Shown here: piece after piece, positions 5,629-8,311 of the stretch
Numbering within the stretch: the first letter of the stretch is position 1
How the letters are laid out: the number at the start of each line of letters is the position of its first letter
Assembly: GCA_030539595.1 (NCBI GenBank)
Contig: JAUNXW010000065.1
Location: 1-8,311 of the forward strand
DNA from: Methanocorpusculum sp.
GTDB taxonomy: Archaea; Halobacteriota; Methanomicrobia; Methanomicrobiales; Methanocorpusculaceae
Length of the DNA stretch: 8,311 nucleotides
Direction of reading: 5' to 3'
The notes under the pieces: model-generated
What the model was told of the DNA's origin: nothing
Database searches by the model: none
The model's input: only the letters and a program-made list of their open reading frames with translations
Made by a program: the position numbers and the translations under genes

Positions 5629-6528
5629 TTACTTTTCAGCCTGTTTCACACCAGACGATGCGAAATAGACACCGGCTGTCATTATAACCAGTGCAATGAT
5701 GAACACAAGAGACGGCAGTTCTCTGAAAATAATTAATGAAAACCCAACACCCAAAAATGGAGCAACCGCATAATAGGTGCTCGTTTTTGCCGCTCCAAGA
5801 CTTCTCTGGGCATATACATAGAAGAAAATGCTTAGCCCGTAGGAAACAAATCCGAGTATCAGAACAAGTATGCAGAATATTAACTGAGGCATTGCCTCTC
5901 CCGCAAAAAGAGCAATTGCCAACGCTCCAAGCCCTGAAAATATACCTTTTATTAATACTATCTCAAGCGGGTCTTTGCCTGATATCATTTTGGTGCAGTT
6001 ATTTTCAAATCCCCAGAAGATACATGCGGCTATTACAAAAAATGACCCGACCGAAAATGTTATTGTACTGAAATCCTCAACCGAGAGAAGTATACTTGCA
6101 GCAGTCACCAGAAGAATGGCAAACCAGAGCCGTTTTGAGATGACCTCCTTAAAAATCATAAGAGCGATTACGGATGTTGCCACGATTTCAAAATTATTCA
6201 ATAAAGATGCGTTTGATGCTGTTGTCATCGTGAGTCCTAACATCAGAGATATGGGGGCTGCGATATCGAGAAAAATCATTGCGAGAACATAGGGCATATC
6301 CTTTTTTGAAAGATGCATCTCTTTAGTCTGCGTTCTGAAAACTTTTTTTAGAATCCAGATAAAAATCATCCCAATCCCCGCTCCAAGATACAAAAATGCA
6401 GCCATCATCATAGGGGGCACGTCGTTTAGGAACAGTTTTGAAAATGGAGTACTGAGAGCAAAAAGTGCTGCGGCAAGTATTGCACAAAACACCGCTCCTT
6501 TGTAACCGCTCTTAATCGATTCCGTCAT
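5629..6528 (-). CDS. EamA-family (drug/metabolite transporter superfamily) permease
   Basis: The 299-residue protein has about ten membrane helices in two EamA repeats (about 11-149 and 161-291), the standard size and layout of the DMT superfamily. Typical features are FALSTPFSKLFL after helix 1 (23-34) with PP at 38-39, the ASNASLLNNFEIVATSVIALMIFKE end of repeat 1 (104-128), and AKTSTYYAVAPFLGVGFSLIIFRELPS in repeat 2 (247-273). Members export or exchange amino acids, nucleotides or other small metabolites in the cytoplasmic membrane; the substrate cannot be told here. It is the first gene of a two-gene unit with the DUF362 iron-sulfur protein. The ATG lacks a Shine-Dalgarno, consistent with a short-leader or leaderless mRNA, and a palindrome overlapping a TATA-like sequence lies 34-46 nt upstream. 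Confidence 0.92.
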   Translation of the reverse strand: MTESIKSGYKGAVFCAILAAALFALSTPFSKLFLNDVPPMMMAAFLYLGAGIGMIFIWILKKVFRTQTKEMHLSKKDMPYVLAMIFLDIAAPISLMLGLTMTTASNASLLNNFEIVATSVIALMIFKEVISKRLWFAILLVTAASILLSVEDFSTITFSVGSFFVIAACIFWGFENNCTKMISGKDPLEIVLIKGIFSGLGALAIALFAGEAMPQLIFCILVLILGFVSYGLSIFFYVYAQRSLGAAKTSTYYAVAPFLGVGFSLIIFRELPSLVFIIALVIMTAGVYFASSGVKQAEK

Positions 6529-6539
6529 TGTGAATGATT

Positions 6540-6583
6540 AATGGTAATAAATCAAAGACTATAAGATTATCTTAAATGGTAAT
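6540..6583 (-). promoter_or_regulatory. Candidate promoter/operator of the EamA-DUF362 unit
   Basis: A 13-nt perfect palindrome, TAAGAT-T-ATCTTA (6562-6574), lies between two direct copies of AATGGTAAT (6540-6548 and 6575-6583). On the minus strand a TATA-like CTTATAG (plus about 6560-6566) overlaps the palindrome about 35 nt before the ATG, giving a predicted leader of about 10 nt. Binding there would block TBP, so repression is the simpler guess. Confidence 0.35.
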
Positions 6584-6709
6584 TTCTTGTAGCAAGATTT
6601 TAGAAATCAATCAGACGTCATTTGCCGTTTTCAAAAATCAGTCAACGGGTTATAATACGTTTATTAAAATCATCTTATCGAAAAAAATACGCGCATATTA
6701 TAAATTCAG

Positions 6710-6731
6710 AAAAAGAGATGTTAATCTCTTT
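6710..6731 (-). terminator. Hairpin/T-run terminator of tspO
   Basis: On the minus strand AAAGAGAT and ATCTCTTT form a perfect 8-bp stem with the 4-nt loop TAAC (plus arms 6712-6719 and 6724-6731). The stem starts inside the tspO stop codon and its last arm runs into five T (plus 6710-6714). It separates tspO from the EamA unit downstream. Confidence 0.7.
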
Positions 6732-7221
6732 AGTTAATCACAGCAATTGTGATTGTCAGAACAGTTGCGAACGTTACCCATAATATGTATGGAATAATCA
6801 AATATCCTGCGGTCTTTCTGATTTTGTAAAACAGATAAAGCATCACGGCAATTACAATCCAGAGGATTACAATTTCAACGGCGGCTGCGGTAAGCAGATG
6901 CCAGCCGAAGAAAAGGTAAGACCACAGGACATTAAGTACAAGTTGTACTGCAAAGACGCCTGCGGCAATTTTTACTTCTTTCTTAGACCAGCCTTCGTTG
7001 ATTACGAATGCGAGAGCCGCACCCATAAGAATGTAGAGGATTGTCCAAACCGGTGCGAAAATCACGGCAGGCGGCTGAAACACCGGTTTGATGAGAGTAA
7101 CCGCAAACCATGATTCCGGTCCGGTTATTGTTACAAGAGTTCCGAGAAATCCTGCAAACAAAGATACCGCAATAAACGCTGCAAAGTAATACCATTTTGG
7201 TATGACAAATTTTTCCGTCAT
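6730..7221 (-). CDS. tspO: TspO/MBR family tryptophan-rich membrane protein
   Basis: The 163-residue, five-helix membrane protein fits the TspO (peripheral benzodiazepine receptor-like) family in length (about 155-170) and motif order. The helix 1-2 loop and helix 2 hold WFAVTLIKPVFQPPAVIFAPVW (38-59), then TILYILMGAALA (60-71). Helix 3 carries QLVLNVLWSYLFFGWH (93-108). Helix 5 has the PYILWVTFATVLT ending (144-156), followed by a final Asn163. Family members bind porphyrins, haem or sterol-like ligands and take part in stress and tetrapyrrole responses. In a methanogen a link to tetrapyrrole (F430, corrinoid, haem-like) handling is a guess. It is single, with a hairpin terminator at its end. 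No Shine-Dalgarno is seen and a TATA-like AATAATTAT (minus strand) about 30 nt upstream suggests a short-leader or leaderless mRNA. Confidence 0.93.
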   Translation of the reverse strand: MTEKFVIPKWYYFAAFIAVSLFAGFLGTLVTITGPESWFAVTLIKPVFQPPAVIFAPVWTILYILMGAALAFVINEGWSKKEVKIAAGVFAVQLVLNVLWSYLFFGWHLLTAAAVEIVILWIVIAVMLYLFYKIRKTAGYLIIPYILWVTFATVLTITIAVIN

Positions 7222-7245
7222 AATTTGTAATGGATATTGAGATGT

Positions 7246-7257
7246 GATAATTATTGG
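7246..7257. promoter_or_regulatory. Near-symmetric TATA-like box, possibly used in both directions
   Basis: GATAATTATTGG on the plus strand contains the self-complementary ATAATTAT. On the minus strand it lies about 30 nt before the tspO ATG. On the plus strand it lies about 25 nt before the first base of the hairpin cluster at 7278. One box could therefore serve both. BRE sequences are not convincing on either side. Confidence 0.3.
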
Positions 7258-7275
7258 TATCGCGGTAATTTTAGA

Positions 7276-7408
7276 GTGCTGAAATAATTGTAATTGTTGT
7301 TGGGTTCAGCCTGATTTGACGAATCAGTTTGTCTAAACAAATACAATCTTAAGAGAAATTGCCGATCGATTTGGACATGTTAACGAAAATTTCGTTAACA
7401 TAATTTTT
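7276..7408 (+). ncRNA. Candidate small structured RNA upstream of the ferredoxin operon
   Basis: Three hairpins follow each other with no base between them: GCTGAA/TTCAGC (7278-7283 with 7305-7310), CTGATT/AATCAG with a TGACG loop (7311-7327), and TTTGT/ACAAA with a CTAA loop (7328-7341). After 35 nt comes a long palindrome and a T5 run that could end the transcript. A TATA-like box about 25 nt upstream would start it near 7276. No protein frame of note is present. It matches no RNA family I know, and could equally be regulatory DNA. Confidence 0.25.
7377..7408 (+). terminator. 25-nt palindrome followed by T5: terminator or operator
   Basis: ATGTTAACGAAA (7377-7388) and TTTCGTTAACAT (7390-7401) are perfect inverted repeats around a single A. 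As RNA they fold into a stem of about 10-bp with a 5-nt loop, followed two bases later by TTTTT (7404-7408). As DNA the exact symmetry about one base also suits a dimeric regulator. It lies 156 nt before tspO and 390 nt before the ferredoxin gene. Confidence 0.5.
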
Positions 7409-7721
7409 GGCGGCAGATACACCGATAATAAGCGAAATTTGACAACATAAAACAGTTGATAAAATTATGATTTTAATTAAATCACTACTAAGTCCTGTAA
7501 ATATTAAAACGCGCACAAATCACCTTTTAACCCAATTCAAGGCAAATAATCAGACTGATTTTTAATCGGTCAAATTTACAATGTCCTAATAGGTTCATGG
7601 AAAAGAGTTATTCTCACTGAATGATAAAATAGTTTGATGATTAACAATATTAAAATAATTAATTAATGTAATTAACAAAAGTCATTTTAAGCCCGAATTG
7701 AACTCCTTTTGTTTAAGAACA
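7409..7721. other. AT-rich intergenic stretch with two minor hairpins
   Basis: No gene is supported here. Two small hairpins are visible: TGATTT/AAATCA (7468-7473 with 7479-7484) and GACTGATT/AATCGGTC with a TTT loop and one wobble pair (7553-7571). A seven-codon frame at 7597-7620 has no ribosome binding site. The region probably acts as upstream regulatory or spacer DNA for the operon that starts at 7791. Confidence 0.5.
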
Positions 7722-7729
7722 TTTATCTA
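7722..7729 (+). promoter_or_regulatory. Candidate TATA box of the formylmethanofuran dehydrogenase ferredoxin operon
   Basis: TTTATCTA preceded by AAGAACA gives a plausible TATA/BRE pair. Normal spacing puts the transcription start near 7750, about 40 nt before the ATG and next to the first base of the UUCG hairpin at 7752. An alternative TATA, TTTAAGAA (7712-7719), lies about 10 nt further upstream. Confidence 0.4.
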
Positions 7730-7751
7730 TTTTCTTACTCAACAATATCAG

Positions 7752-7771
7752 TAATCGATTTCGATCGATTA
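7752..7771 (+). promoter_or_regulatory. 8-bp hairpin with UUCG loop in the ferredoxin operon leader
   Basis: TAATCGAT (7752-7759) and ATCGATTA (7764-7771) are perfectly complementary around TTCG. It lies just before the TGGTG ribosome binding site (7776-7780) and would be near the 5' end of the mRNA if the start is near 7750. Such a hairpin can protect the 5' end or affect ribosome loading. The loop-closing pair is T-A, not the extra-stable C-G form. Confidence 0.55.
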
Positions 7772-7790
7772 AGGCTGGTGCATATAAGCA

Positions 7791-8063
7791 ATGGCATTTG
7801 CAATGCATATCAACATGGAGCGATGTACTGGTTGCAACAACTGTGTAGTTGCATGCCCGGTAAACGCACTCGAACTCTGTACAATAGACCCTGCCACAAC
7901 AGACAAGATCTATCAGGTTCAAAACGGCAAGGCAGTAAGCCTTGATGTTAAAATGGAACTTTGTGCAGGTTGCGGAGTTTGCGTTGAGGCGTGCCCATAC
8001 AGTGTTATCAGACTGGTTTCATCGCAGGTTTCCCAGGCGAAAGCCGAAGAAGGAGACCACTAA
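7791..8063 (+). CDS. Small 2x[4Fe-4S] ferredoxin, probable formylmethanofuran dehydrogenase subunit
   Basis: The 90-residue protein has two full cluster-binding motifs: C12, C15, C18 and C22 in CTGCNNCVVACP, and C58, C61, C64 and C68 in CAGCGVCVEACP. A 35-residue spacer separates them and contains an extra Cys30. The tail (77-90) is hydrophilic. The polyferredoxin gene of formylmethanofuran dehydrogenase starts 17 nt after its stop, as in methanogen fwd operons, where small ferredoxins (FwdG or FwdH type) pass low-potential electrons to the Mo/W active site. I leave the letter open because FwdG and FwdH cannot be told apart safely here. The start at 7791 is preferred because TGGTG (7776-7780) is well spaced; a second ATG at 7803 would remove four residues. 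It is the first gene of its operon. Confidence 0.88.
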   Translation: MAFAMHINMERCTGCNNCVVACPVNALELCTIDPATTDKIYQVQNGKAVSLDVKMELCAGCGVCVEACPYSVIRLVSSQVSQAKAEEGDH

Positions 8064-8080
8064 GGAGAGAGGAAATAAAA

Positions 8081-8311
8081 ATGGCAATGAGCACAATGTT
8101 TCCAAAATTCTCTACGAAAGTCGAGGGCGAAACAATCGTAATGGAGCAGAAACTCCTTAAGAAAGTCTCGCACCTTGTATTGAACGTCAACAAATGTACC
8201 GGATGCGGTATCTGCGTCGACTCCTGCCCGAAGGAAGCAATCACTTTAGGCATGGTCGGAGCAGTTGTCCGCGGTGCAGTTGCTGAAGGCGCACCTATTG
8301 TTGTCGACCCC
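8081..8311 (+). CDS. fwdF: FwdF-like polyferredoxin of formylmethanofuran dehydrogenase, N-terminal part, cut by window end
   Basis: Seventy-seven codons are visible and the frame is open at the right edge. The N-terminus has an approximately 30-residue non-cluster segment (MAMSTMFPKFSTKVEGE and on), then HLVLNVNKCTGCGICVDSCP (31-50), with C39, C42, C45 and C49 as the first [4Fe-4S] ligands. The sequence then runs KEAITLGMVGAVVRG to IVVDP, the point where the second cluster motif usually begins in FwdF. FwdF holds many [4Fe-4S] clusters (eight in the Methanothermobacter enzyme) and wires formylmethanofuran dehydrogenase complexes together for CO2 reduction. A GAGAGG site at 8067-8072 lies eight bases before the ATG, and the gene begins 17 nt after the small ferredoxin. 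The subunit name rests on motif and context, as the rest of the gene is missing. Confidence 0.8.
   Translation, partial: MAMSTMFPKFSTKVEGETIVMEQKLLKKVSHLVLNVNKCTGCGICVDSCPKEAITLGMVGAVVRGAVAEGAPIVVDP

Noticed and set aside
6585..6597. TCTTG-TAG-CAAGA hairpin followed by T4 on the plus strand
   Set aside because: The stem is only 5 bp and no plus-strand gene lies upstream that would need a terminator there.
7752..7771. Possible SECIS element for selenocysteine insertion in the fwd leader
   Set aside because: Neither ferredoxin frame contains an in-frame TGA, and the simple stem lacks the internal purine-rich loop of archaeal SECIS elements.
7709..7945. 78-residue plus-strand frame overlapping the small ferredoxin start
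   Set aside because: It is out of frame with a protein carrying two complete [4Fe-4S] motifs and is an evident shadow.

Overview
The window looks like chromosomal DNA of a hydrogenotrophic methanogenic archaeon, most likely of the order Methanomicrobiales (an inference). The evidence is the start of a formylmethanofuran dehydrogenase ferredoxin/polyferredoxin operon at the right edge, an archaeal-length triosephosphate isomerase, an archaeal MBF1 gene, GGTGA-type ribosome binding sites, T-run terminators and AT-rich intergenic DNA with TATA-like boxes. No phage, insertion-sequence transposase, CRISPR array, rRNA or tRNA gene was found.

Layout from left to right. (1) 1-119: a tiny plus-strand ORF at the edge, closed by a strong hairpin/T-run terminator, with a second terminator on the opposite strand. 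(2) 296-2335, minus strand: aMBF1 overlaps tpiA by one base; after a T8 tract comes a DUF1624/HGSNAT-like membrane acyltransferase. (3) 2336-2697: a divergent intergenic region with a 153-bp element that has 11-bp perfect terminal inverted repeats and four internal hairpins, then a 23-nt operator-like palindrome next to a TATA box. (4) 2698-4491, plus strand: two tandem proteins, each made of four CBS domains, separated by 147 nt with hairpins that could be alternatives to each other. (5) 4497-6528, minus strand: an EamA/DMT permease followed after 28 nt by a DUF362 protein with two [4Fe-4S] clusters, converging tail to tail on the CBS pair. (6) 6730-7221, minus strand: a TspO/MBR tryptophan-rich membrane protein with its own hairpin terminator. 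(7) 7222-7790: 569 nt without a protein gene, holding contiguous hairpins, a 25-nt near-perfect palindrome and the probable promoter and UUCG-hairpin leader of the last operon. (8) 7791 to the end, plus strand: a small 2x[4Fe-4S] ferredoxin followed by the N-terminus of an FwdF-like polyferredoxin.

How the genes fit together. The right-edge ferredoxins probably supply electrons to formylmethanofuran dehydrogenase, the CO2-fixing first step of methanogenesis. TpiA serves gluconeogenesis and sugar-phosphate metabolism. aMBF1 is a transcription-associated protein co-transcribed with it. The tandem CBS proteins are probable adenine-nucleotide (AMP/ATP/SAM-like) sensors without an attached effector domain. 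The DUF362 ferredoxin and the EamA carrier form a two-gene unit of unknown substrate. The least-explained signals are non-coding: the structured 2404-2556 element, the 7276-7408 hairpin cluster, the inter-CBS alternative hairpins, and the UUCG hairpin placed close to the predicted 5' end of the ferredoxin mRNA.
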